From a bacterium (GTDB lineage Bacteria > Ratteibacteria > UBA8468 > B48-G9 > JAFGKM01): a stretch of DNA of 10,192 nucleotides. This document shows positions 1-6,074 of the stretch, in pieces. Position 1 is the stretch's first letter, and every line of letters begins with the position of its first letter. The notes beneath the pieces are model-generated. The model did not search any database. It worked only from the letters and a program-made list of their open reading frames with translations, and was not told the DNA's origin. The position numbers and the translations under genes were made by a program. The stretch lies in NCBI GenBank assembly GCA_035371905.1, contig DAORXQ010000065.1, positions 1 to 10,192 of the forward strand, read 5' to 3'.

Positions 1-309
1 ATTGAAGTAGATTTTGAAAAAGAAAAAGAGTTTAATTTAATTCAATTCATTTTTGATGCAGATACTGATAAAGAATATACTCATATCCCTCCTTTTTACA
101 TTCCTCCTGCAATTCCAGAAGAGTTTAGAATATATGCACAAAAAGATGGAAAATGGGAAAAAATTCTTGAAATAAAAGGAAATACCAATTATTTTTGCAG
201 ATATAAATTTAAAAAAGTGAAAAGCAGAAAAATTAAGGTGGAATTTTTAAAAACAATTGGTGAAAGCCCTGTATATGTTTATGAAATGAGGGTATATAAT
301 GTTAAATAA
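1..309 (+). CDS. C-terminal 102 residues of a protein ending in a probable beta-sandwich (discoidin-like) domain (5' partial)
   Basis: Frame 1 is open from the first base to TAA at 307-309, so the gene begins outside the window. The visible part alternates hydrophobic and polar residues in short strands. It contains 'RIYAQKDGKWEKILEIKGN', followed by 'KIKVEFLKT' and the ending 'VYVYEMRVYNVK'. A 'W..I..I.GN...' strand followed by a final 'vYE.RVY' strand is typical of galactose-binding-like (F5/8C, discoidin) beta-sandwiches. Such domains often close FAD-dependent oxidoreductases or glycan-active proteins in Planctomycetes, Verrucomicrobia and related bacteria. That parent-protein assignment is inference, because no catalytic part is visible. 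The SDR gene starts 13 bases downstream on the same strand, so the two are probably co-transcribed and this protein may act in the same sugar pathway. The reading frame is certain; the function is not. Confidence 0.7.
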   Translation: MEVDFEKEKEFNLIQFIFDADTDKEYTHIPPFYIPPAIPEEFRIYAQKDGKWEKILEIKGNTNYFCRYKFKKVKSRKIKVEFLKTIGESPVYVYEMRVYNVK

Positions 310-322
310 AAAGGAGGAGATT

Positions 323-1090
323 ATGCAGGTAAAAGAACTTTTCAATCTTGAAGGTGAAAATGCAATTGTTACAGGAGCAAGTCAGGGACTTGGAAAAGAA
401 ATGGCTATTGCTCTTGCAGAAGTTGGTGCAAATATCGCAGTTGTTGATATAAATAAAGAAAAAGGGGAAGAAGTAGTAGCAGAAATAAAAAATATGGGAA
501 GAGAATCCCTGTTTATAAAATGTGATGTCTCAAGTGAAAAAGATGTTGAAAATATGGTAAAAGAAGTAAAAAATAAATTTGGTAAAATTGATATACTTGT
601 TAATAATGCAGGAATTGTCAGTAATTTTTCGGCAGAAGAAATGGATTTAAAAGAATGGGAAAAAGTTATAGATATTGACCTTACAGGTGTTTTTATATGT
701 GCTCAAAAAGTAGGTAGAGAAATGATTAAACAGAAAAAAGGAGTTATAGTCAATATTGCTTCTATGTCAGGAATAATCGTAAATAATCCTCAACCTCAAT
801 GTCATTATAATACAGCAAAAGCAGGAGTTATTATGCTCACAAAATCACTTGCTGCAGAATGGGCAAAATATAATATAAGGGTTAACGCTATAGCACCCGG
901 TTATATGGGAACAGATATGGTCAAAAGAGCATTTCCAAAATACGGTCAAAACTGGATTCCTTTAATTCCAATGGGCAGAATAGGCGAACCATATGAAATT
1001 AAAGGTCCTGTTGTTTTCCTATGTTCCAGAGCATCAAGTTATATAACTGGAAGTGTTCTTGTGATGGATGGTGGATATACTGTCTGGTGA
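323..1090 (+). CDS. SDR-family oxidoreductase, probable polyol/sugar dehydrogenase
   Basis: A classical short-chain dehydrogenase/reductase of 255 residues, the usual length for the family. The Rossmann dinucleotide motif TGASQGLG is at residues 17-24. An acidic residue, D42, ends beta-2 and favours NAD(H) over NADP(H). NNAG lies at 94-97, and the catalytic Ser149, Tyr162 and Lys166 are in place (S-x12-Y-x3-K). The stretch SMSGIIVNNPQPQCHYN resembles sorbose/xylulose reductases and mannitol or arabinitol dehydrogenases, so an NAD-linked polyol or sugar oxidoreductase in the cytoplasm is the best guess; the substrate cannot be read off. D119 sits where many SDRs have the catalytic-tetrad Asn, as also occurs in some polyol-type members. 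The start was chosen at ATG 323 because GGAGG (313-317) lies 5 bases before it. An in-frame ATG at 299 has no such signal and overlaps the upstream stop. The gene converges on comM with 3 bases between stops and no visible terminator. Confidence 0.93.
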   Translation: MQVKELFNLEGENAIVTGASQGLGKEMAIALAEVGANIAVVDINKEKGEEVVAEIKNMGRESLFIKCDVSSEKDVENMVKEVKNKFGKIDILVNNAGIVSNFSAEEMDLKEWEKVIDIDLTGVFICAQKVGREMIKQKKGVIVNIASMSGIIVNNPQPQCHYNTAKAGVIMLTKSLAAEWAKYNIRVNAIAPGYMGTDMVKRAFPKYGQNWIPLIPMGRIGEPYEIKGPVVFLCSRASSYITGSVLVMDGGYTVW

Positions 1091-1093
1091 TTG

Positions 1094-2617
1094 TTAAACA
1101 AATTCTCTATCAAGACATCTATACTGAATTGCTTCTGAAATATGATGTGGTAAAATTTTTTCTGAATTATCAAGGTCCGCTATAGTTCTTGCCACTTTTC
1201 TTATTTTATCATATGCACGGGCAGATATTTTTAGATTTTCAATTGCATTTTTCAGTAAATATTTTGCCTCATCTGATAAAATACAATATTTTTTTATCTG
1301 AGAAGAATTCATATGAGCATTAAAATATATACCCTCATTTTTAAATCTTTCTTTCTGTATTTCTCTTGCCTTTTCCACTCTTTTTCTTATACTTTCCGAA
1401 TCTTCCTCTTCTTTTTCTTCAAACAAAATATTTGCGGGTAAACTTGTAATTTCTATATGTATATCAATTCTATCAAGTAATGGACCTGATAATTTTTTTC
1501 TGTATTTTAAAATTTGTGATAATGTGCAGTGGCATTCTCTCTGACTGTCTCCATACCAACCACATGGACATGGATTGGTTGCTGCTACAAGTAAAAATCT
1601 TGAAGGAAATTCAAGCCGGCCTTTTGCTCTTGAAATATTTACTTTTCCATCTTCAAGAGGTTGTCTGAGTCCTTCAAGAACATCTCTATGAAATTCGGCC
1701 ATCTCGTCAAGAAATAAAACACCATTATGTGCCAAACTGACTTCTCCAGGCTTTGGAATTGCTCCACCACCAATTAATGCAATATCTGAAATTGTATGAT
1801 GTGGACTTCTAAATGGTCTTTCAAAAACAATGGGTTCTTTTAAAATACCGCTTACTGAATGGATTTTTGTTATTTCAAGTGCTTCTTCCAGTGTAAGAGA
1901 GGGTAAGATTGTTGGTATTCTTCTTGCTATCATTGTTTTTCCGCTTCCAGGTGAACCAATCATTAAAATATTATGTCCTCCGCTTACAGCAACTTCAACC
2001 GCTCTTTTAACATACCTCTGCCCTTTTACTTCTTTAAAATCCACATCATATTTATTCCTTTTATTAAAAATTTCCTCAATATCTGATTTAACAGGCTCAA
2101 TTTCTTTTTTTCCTTTTAAAAATTCAATGCATTCATTTAAATTTCTTACAGGATAAACATCCACTTCTTTTATGATTGACCCTTCAAGAGAGTTCTCAAA
2201 AGGAAGAATAATTTTTTTTATTTTCATTTCTTTTAACTTTAAAACCATAGGTAAAATTCCTGAAACTGGTCTTATTTCTCCATTCAAAGCAAGTTCTCCA
2301 ACAAAATAAAATTCATCAACCCTTGATTGTTTTATTTCTCCATTTGCAGTGAGTATTCCAATGGCCATAGGGAGGTCAAAAAAAGGACCTTCTTTTTTAA
2401 GGTCTGCTGGAGCAAGATTTATTGTTATTTTACCTGATGGAAAATCATATCCTGAATTTTTAATTGCTGGTTTTATTCTATCCTTACTTTCTTTAACTGC
2501 CTGGTCAGGAAGTCCAACAATTGAAATACCGGGAACTCCTTTTGAAATATCAACTTCAATCTCAATCGGATATGCATCAATTCCCCATATCGTGAAAGAA
2601 GAAATTTTTGAAATCAT
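1094..2617 (-). CDS. comM: YifB/ComM family Mg-chelatase-like AAA+ ATPase
   Basis: A 507-residue, full-length member of the YifB/ComM family. Characterised ComM is a hexameric helicase that promotes branch migration of incoming DNA during natural transformation; the role outside competent bacteria is unclear. Residues 1-170 are the Lon-protease-like ChlI domain ('GISIVGLPDQAVKESKDR', 'INLAPADLKKEGPFFDLP'). The AAA+ core has Walker A GSPGSGKT at 221-228, Walker B VLFLDE at 300-305, and sensor-1 N348. The 'GPLLDRIDI' segment carries R383. Four cysteines (C350, C352, C362, C364) follow the NPCPCG pattern of the family and may bind a metal. The C-terminal Mg-chelatase domain ends with 'SARAYDKIRKVARTIADL' (sensor 2). 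GGAG on the minus strand (2628-2625) is 7 bases from the ATG, and a promoter lies just upstream (2650-2679). No com or dprA gene is nearby in the window, so a competence role cannot be inferred from context. Confidence 0.96.
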   Translation of the reverse strand: MISKISSFTIWGIDAYPIEIEVDISKGVPGISIVGLPDQAVKESKDRIKPAIKNSGYDFPSGKITINLAPADLKKEGPFFDLPMAIGILTANGEIKQSRVDEFYFVGELALNGEIRPVSGILPMVLKLKEMKIKKIILPFENSLEGSIIKEVDVYPVRNLNECIEFLKGKKEIEPVKSDIEEIFNKRNKYDVDFKEVKGQRYVKRAVEVAVSGGHNILMIGSPGSGKTMIARRIPTILPSLTLEEALEITKIHSVSGILKEPIVFERPFRSPHHTISDIALIGGGAIPKPGEVSLAHNGVLFLDEMAEFHRDVLEGLRQPLEDGKVNISRAKGRLEFPSRFLLVAATNPCPCGWYGDSQRECHCTLSQILKYRKKLSGPLLDRIDIHIEITSLPANILFEEKEEEDSESIRKRVEKAREIQKERFKNEGIYFNAHMNSSQIKKYCILSDEAKYLLKNAIENLKISARAYDKIRKVARTIADLDNSEKILPHHISEAIQYRCLDREFV

Positions 2618-2649
2618 TTTAAATCTCCAAACTTCTTATTTTTTCATAA

Positions 2650-2679
2650 ATTATAAATTAAGTTGACATAAGTTTTCAA
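2650..2679 (-). promoter_or_regulatory. Sigma70-type promoter of comM
   Basis: On the minus strand, TTGAAA (2679-2674) and a perfect TATAAT (2655-2650) are separated by 18 bases. Transcription would start near 2643, giving a leader of about 26 bases that includes the GGAG ribosome binding site. Its spacer contains the -35 box of the opposite promoter. Called from the sequence pattern only, in an AT-rich background where chance matches are common. Confidence 0.6.
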
Positions 2680-2690
2680 ATAATTATAAA
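2663..2690 (+). promoter_or_regulatory. Sigma70-type promoter placing a leaderless start on the nuclease gene
   Basis: A perfect -35 TTGACA (2663-2668) and TATAAA (2685-2690) are separated by 16 bases. The expected transcription start is about 2696-2698, that is 1-3 bases before the ATG at 2699. The mRNA would have essentially no 5' leader, which agrees with the absence of any Shine-Dalgarno sequence. The -35 box lies within the spacer of the divergent comM promoter. Confidence 0.6.
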
Positions 2691-2698
2691 ATTAAACT

Positions 2699-3595
2699 AT
2701 GGAAAATAAAGGAAGAACAGGATTATCTGCATATTCTCTAAATATTTTCAGAGAGTGTGAGAGATGTTTTTATTTACAGGTAAAATATAATATCACAAGA
2801 CCGAGAGGACCAATGCCCTCAATTGCAACAGGTATTGATTCTCTAATAAAGGACTATTTTGAACATTGCAGAAAAAAAGAAAAATTACCACCTTTTCTTA
2901 AAGGAAAGGTTGAAGGAAAATTAATAACTGATCTTAAAAAAACATACTACTATGACATTGAAAATTTTAAAAATTATTATCTCTGGGGACGTCTTGATGA
3001 AGTAATACAACTACCAGATGGACTTTATATACCACTTGACCATAAAACAAGAGCAAACTTACCTAAAGGGGAACCACACGATGCGTATAAGTTTCAACTC
3101 GGTGTTTACTCACTTCTTTTGAAAAAAGAAAATAAAGGAAAAGAAGTTGATTTTGGCTATCTTGTTTATTACTATCCTGAAAAAAAATTTACTGACTATG
3201 ATGCAGATGAAATCAAACACATAATAAACTTTAATTTTGAGGTTAAAGAAGTAAAACTGGATATAAATGATATCAAAAAAAATGTTGAAAATGCTATAAA
3301 TTGTCTTGAATTAGAAAAATTACCTGAAAGTGGAAAAGATTGCGAATACTGTAAATGGATAGAAAACACAAAAAAAATTTATTATATAGGAAGCACGATT
3401 GGAGAAATAAAAAAAGAAAAAGTAGAAGAAGGGATTATCGTAAAGGTAGAAGAAATTAAAGAAGAAAATATTAAAGATATACCTGAAAAATCAGTAGAGA
3501 TGGAAACAACTGAAATAGAAGAAAAAAAATTAATTTCTCCACAAGAAATTAAAAAAGGGAAGAAAAAGAAAGAACTTCCAGAATCTCTTTTTTAA
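2699..3595 (+). CDS. PD-(D/E)XK (RecB/Cas4-like) nuclease-family protein with a disordered charged tail
   Basis: A 298-residue protein. Residues 8-27 resemble the N-terminal 'S.S.l..f..C...fyl' segment of RecB/Cas4-type nucleases. The fold core has 'WGRLDEV' with D100, then 'YIPLDHKT' with D114 and K116 (the D-x-K half of PD-(D/E)XK), and Q133...Y137 (QxxxY motif). The His of the RecB 'GxxxH' motif is absent; 'ATGIDSLIKDYF' (43-54) stands there. Cys pairs C20/C23 and C215/C218 flank the domain and could hold a metal or Fe-S cluster, though Cas4 and AddB usually show a 1+3 pattern. Residues 232-292 are Lys/Glu-rich and probably disordered, ending in ESLF. An in-frame TAA at 2693-2695 makes ATG 2699 the first available start. 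There is no Shine-Dalgarno sequence, and the -10 box is 8 bases away, suggesting a leaderless mRNA. No cas or recombination genes adjoin it. The superfamily is fairly secure; the DNA role is inferred. Confidence 0.85.
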   Translation: MENKGRTGLSAYSLNIFRECERCFYLQVKYNITRPRGPMPSIATGIDSLIKDYFEHCRKKEKLPPFLKGKVEGKLITDLKKTYYYDIENFKNYYLWGRLDEVIQLPDGLYIPLDHKTRANLPKGEPHDAYKFQLGVYSLLLKKENKGKEVDFGYLVYYYPEKKFTDYDADEIKHIINFNFEVKEVKLDINDIKKNVENAINCLELEKLPESGKDCEYCKWIENTKKIYYIGSTIGEIKKEKVEEGIIVKVEEIKEENIKDIPEKSVEMETTEIEEKKLISPQEIKKGKKKKELPESLF

Positions 3596-3687
3596 CTTTT
3601 TTTAATTGACCTTAAAAAAGAATAAACAAAAAGAAAAGTTATAACACTCCATGAAATACCTAGCATAAACCATCCGCTAAGTTTCAA
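3592..3687 (-). CDS. 31-aa single-TM protein, probable small accessory subunit of the NSS symporter
   Basis: A short ORF from TTG (3687-3685) to TAA (3594-3592), overlapping the last 11 bases of the symporter gene. AAAGGAG (3700-3694) lies exactly 6 bases before the TTG, an ideal ribosome binding site. It has no other use, because it falls inside the symporter's C-terminal coding sequence. The product has 31 residues: a short polar start with W6 ('MKLSGWF'), one hydrophobic helix of about 18 residues (8-25) containing W13, and a basic tail 'RSIKK'. This is the layout of one-TM small proteins found behind bacterial NSS transporters; MetS, partner of MetP in Corynebacterium glutamicum, is the characterised case. 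The positive C-terminus predicts an N-out, C-in helix. The second in-frame start, ATG 3666, would give 24 residues but has no ribosome binding site. Its stop shares TTAA with the convergent nuclease gene. Partner role is inference from position, size and topology. Confidence 0.72.
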   Translation of the reverse strand: MKLSGWFMLGISWSVITFLFVYSFLRSIKKS

Positions 3688-5221
3688 TTTTTTCTCCTTT
3701 TTTACTCCATGAAATTTTAACAAGTATACAGAGCACAATAAAAAGTAAAAGAAGAATAATTCTTGTCATAAAAACAAAAGGGATATTTTCTTTTGGTATA
3801 TTTTTCAAAAGCAATGTTGGAATAGCATACTGAACTGTCCATGAAATTAAAATACATATCAAAAATAAGGGAGTTATGTATTTTATTATAAACTTGTAGA
3901 ATTTAGGAAGTGTTATATCTGAACCTGAATGCATTTCTTCCCATGCATTCTCCATACCAAAAACCCATGCAAAAAGAATTGTCTCAACTGTTGCAAAAAC
4001 AACCAATGAAAAAGTTCCTCCCCAGAAATCAAGTTCATCAACCACTCCTTTTGCAAGAAACAAAACAGAAAGATTTGAAAGCAAAAAACACAAAATACCA
4101 AAAACTAAAACACTTCTTTTTTTTGACAAATTAAATTCATCTTCTAAAAATGCAATTGCTGGCTGAGCAAGAGAAATTGAAGAGGTAAGTCCAGCAAGGA
4201 AAAGTAAAAAAAACCATAAAATTTCAAAAATTTTTCCAAAAGGAAGTGACTTTAAAATTAAAGGCATTGTAACAAAACCCAGATTAAAAGTTCCCTGATT
4301 TGCAACTTCTTTAATACCAACAGGACCAAAAAAAACAAAGGCAGCAGGAATAACTATACTTCCCCCAAGAATAATTTCAGCAAACTCATTTGCACTTGCA
4401 CTGGTTAAACCTGAAAGTAAAACATCATCATCTTTACTTAAATAACTTGCATATGTAAGAATTACTCCAATGCCCACACTCAAAGTAAAAAATATCTGGC
4501 CTGCTGCTGAAAGCCAGACCTTTGCATCCTTTAAAGAAGAAAAATTAGGATTCCATAAAAATCCAAGTCCATTTAAAGGAGACCAATCAGGATTTGCTGG
4601 GTTTTTCAGAGTAAGAACTCTGATAACCAAAACTATAGCAAAAATAAAAAGCGATGGCATTGCAATTTTACATACATTTTCTATCCCTTTTTTTATACCA
4701 TAGTAAACTATTAAAAGATTTAAAAAGAAGGTTATTATAAAGAAAAAATATGCAGGCAGAATTGATGAAAAATACTGATTTTTAACAACTCCCTGATATC
4801 CCTGTAAAAATGCAACCATCTCATTCTGGGTAGTAATTGAAGAAAAATCACTTCTGAAAGGGAAAAAAACATAAGCGAGAAGCCATGATTCAATATATAT
4901 GTAATAAATAAAAATGGCTATTGGTCCAAAAATTCCTATAACTCCAAAATATTTAATAAATCTGTTTTTTTTCCATAATGTATGAAATATCCCAGGAGCA
5001 GTTCCATGTCCAAAACCACCTCCAAATCTTCCTATTGTCCATTCTATCCACATTAAGGGTATACCAAGCAAAAAAAGAGAGATAAAATAGGGAATTATAA
5101 AAGCACCACCGCCATTTTTTACTGCCTGAACAGGGAATCTTAAGAAATTACCAAGTCCGACTGCACTTCCCGCAACAGCAAGTATAACTCCTAACTTACT
5201 TCCCCATCTTTCTCTTTTCAT
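3677..5221 (-). CDS. Neurotransmitter:sodium symporter (NSS/SNF) family, LeuT-type amino-acid transporter
   Basis: A 514-residue inner-membrane Na+-coupled symporter with about 12 hydrophobic segments. From memory it aligns closely to Aquifex LeuT with an offset of 2 to 8 residues. Na1 ligands map to A20, N25, T246 and N278; Na2 ligands to G18, V21, A343, T346 and S347; substrate-site Tyr to Y107. E282 sits at the LeuT Glu290 position, so chloride should not be needed. Unwound TM1 (GSAVGLGNFLRFP, 18-30) and TM6 (GQIFFTLSVG, 241-250) are intact. Two pocket residues differ: LeuT F259 becomes I251 and I359 becomes L351, so the preferred hydrophobic amino acid may differ from leucine. The start follows the isomerase-like gene's stop after 4 bases and has only a weak AAGA ribosome binding site, which suggests translational coupling. 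Its 3' end encodes the ribosome binding site and TTG start of a small one-TM ORF. Family assignment is secure; substrate is inferred. Confidence 0.96.
   Translation of the reverse strand: MKRERWGSKLGVILAVAGSAVGLGNFLRFPVQAVKNGGGAFIIPYFISLFLLGIPLMWIEWTIGRFGGGFGHGTAPGIFHTLWKKNRFIKYFGVIGIFGPIAIFIYYIYIESWLLAYVFFPFRSDFSSITTQNEMVAFLQGYQGVVKNQYFSSILPAYFFFIITFFLNLLIVYYGIKKGIENVCKIAMPSLFIFAIVLVIRVLTLKNPANPDWSPLNGLGFLWNPNFSSLKDAKVWLSAAGQIFFTLSVGIGVILTYASYLSKDDDVLLSGLTSASANEFAEIILGGSIVIPAAFVFFGPVGIKEVANQGTFNLGFVTMPLILKSLPFGKIFEILWFFLLFLAGLTSSISLAQPAIAFLEDEFNLSKKRSVLVFGILCFLLSNLSVLFLAKGVVDELDFWGGTFSLVVFATVETILFAWVFGMENAWEEMHSGSDITLPKFYKFIIKYITPLFLICILISWTVQYAIPTLLLKNIPKENIPFVFMTRIILLLLFIVLCILVKISWSKKGEKIET
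3694..3700 (-). promoter_or_regulatory. Ribosome binding site of the 31-aa ORF, embedded in the symporter gene
   Basis: On the minus strand the sequence reads AAAGGAG, then six A residues, then TTG. The same AGGAG-plus-A-run arrangement precedes the isomerase-like gene (6000-5991). A strong site followed at correct spacing by a start codon inside the end of a gene is direct support for the downstream small ORF. Confidence 0.7.
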
Positions 5222-5225
5222 ATTC

Positions 5226-5990
5226 TTATAGATTTAATTTCCTTAAAAATTCAACACACTTTTTATAACCTATTTCTTTATCCTTCCCTTCATATTCAAC
5301 ACACCAAACACCCTTATAATTATTTTCCTTTAAGATTTTTATTGCTTCAATTACAGGAATTTCCCCTTCGCCGAGAACCTTTCCAACATAATCTCCTCTG
5401 GTTCCTGTCCCATCCTTTATATGAGTGTGTAAAGTATAAGGTGCTATCGCTTTATATATTTCAATTAACTTTTCTACAGGATAACCGTACCATCTATAAT
5501 TCATTGTATCAAGATTTGCACCAAGATGTTTTGACTTTATCTTTTCAAATATTTCAAGTTGAAATTCATAATCATTTGTTGTTGTTCCATGATTATCAAG
5601 AGCAAGAAAAACATTTTCTTTTTCTGCAAATTCTACACTCCTTTCAACACCTTCAATTATCAGTTTTTTATAATCACTGGTATCAACTCCTTCCTTGGGC
5701 CAGCCACCATCCATCCTTATTATATTACAATCTATATCTTTAATTCTTTTGCATAACTCACCCATCAACTTAATCTGTTCTAAAAATTCTTCTCTTGTTT
5801 TCTGTAAAAAATCATTCCCTGCACTTACCTGAGAAACCTTTACATTGTATTTTTTTGTCAACATCAATGCTTCTTCTAAATTTTTTCTGGAAATTTCAAT
5901 ATACTCAACAGAATTCTCACTGCACCAGTTAAAAATATCCTCTAATCTCTGAAATGAAAAATTATATGCAATCACACCTATTTTTTCCAT
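5226..5990 (-). CDS. Sugar phosphate isomerase/epimerase-family (xylose isomerase-like TIM barrel) protein
   Basis: A 254-residue cytoplasmic protein with the AP-endonuclease-2/xylose isomerase-like TIM barrel. Barrel-strand landmarks: 'VEYIEISRKN' (28-37), 'NIIRMDGGWP' (89-98), 'VFLALDNHG' (127-135), 'HLGANLDTMN' (155-164), 'TLHTHIKDG' (186-194) and 'VWCVEYEG' (228-235). By family analogy the divalent-metal ligands would be D132, D161, H188 or H190, and E232 or E234. D132 stands where Glu is usual ('lEnH'). Members isomerise or epimerise ketoses and inositol derivatives; this sequence does not identify the substrate. AGGAG (6000-5996) lies 5 bases from the ATG. The gene heads an operon with the LeuT-type symporter 4 bases downstream and then the small ORF. 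The barrel/symporter pairing is unusual because one acts on sugars and the other normally carries amino acids. Alternative: another xylose isomerase-like hydrolase or dehydratase. Confidence 0.9.
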   Translation of the reverse strand: MEKIGVIAYNFSFQRLEDIFNWCSENSVEYIEISRKNLEEALMLTKKYNVKVSQVSAGNDFLQKTREEFLEQIKLMGELCKRIKDIDCNIIRMDGGWPKEGVDTSDYKKLIIEGVERSVEFAEKENVFLALDNHGTTTNDYEFQLEIFEKIKSKHLGANLDTMNYRWYGYPVEKLIEIYKAIAPYTLHTHIKDGTGTRGDYVGKVLGEGEIPVIEAIKILKENNYKGVWCVEYEGKDKEIGYKKCVEFLRKLNL

Positions 5991-6023
5991 TTTTTCTCCT
6001 TTTTTGTTTTTAACTTTAAAATT

Positions 6024-6052
6024 ATTTTAATATATTTTCTGGAAAATTTGAA
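6024..6052 (-). promoter_or_regulatory. Possible promoter of the isomerase-symporter-small ORF operon
   Basis: On the minus strand TTCAAA (6052-6047) and TAAAAT (6029-6024) are 17 bases apart. Transcription would begin near 6017, giving a leader of about 27 bases with the AGGAG site. The boxes are imperfect and the region is almost pure A/T, so this is tentative. It overlaps the divergent rsmI promoter. Confidence 0.35.
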
Positions 6053-6068
6053 GTTTTTGAAGTATAAT
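6040..6068 (+). promoter_or_regulatory. Promoter of the rsmI cluster, positioned for a leaderless mRNA
   Basis: TGGAAA (6040-6045, 4 of 6 matches to consensus) and a perfect TATAAT (6063-6068) are separated by 17 bases. Only 6 bases separate the -10 box from ATG 6075, so transcription should start at or within a base or two of the start codon. No Shine-Dalgarno sequence is present. Confidence 0.6.
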
Positions 6069-6074
6069 ATTTTA

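Noticed and set aside
299..322. Earlier in-frame ATG for the SDR gene giving 8 extra residues
   Set aside because: It overlaps the upstream stop and would place the good GGAGG site inside the gene; ATG 323 has ideal spacing.
1088..1100. Search for a terminator between the SDR and comM stops
   Set aside because: Only 3 bases separate the stops and no stem-loop with T tract is visible nearby.
1830..2156. 108-codon open frame on the + strand, antisense to comM
   Set aside because: It mirrors the conserved AAA+ coding region and its residues resemble no family; an expected by-product of AT-rich codon use.
2699..3595. Cas4 of a CRISPR-Cas locus
   Set aside because: No repeats, cas1/cas2 or other cas genes are in the window, the cysteine pattern differs, and the charged tail is not typical of Cas4.
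3598..3619. Inverted repeat TTTTTTAA / TTAAAAAA with a 6-base loop between the convergent genes, as a bidirectional terminator
   Set aside because: It has no GC pairs, no T tract following on either strand, and lies within the micro-ORF coding region.
3640..3674. Another frame of the post-symporter region starting at ATG 3673
   Set aside because: It gives a Cys/Phe-rich peptide without a ribosome binding site; the TTG frame has the correctly spaced AAAGGAG and a clean TM helix.
5342..5743. 133-codon open frame on the + strand
   Set aside because: It lies entirely antisense to the well-supported isomerase-like gene and has low-complexity composition with no ribosome binding site or family features.
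6048..6074. TTG-initiated extension of rsmI
   Set aside because: It would include the TATAAT box in coding sequence and add residues not seen in the family; ATG 6075 gives the typical N-terminus.
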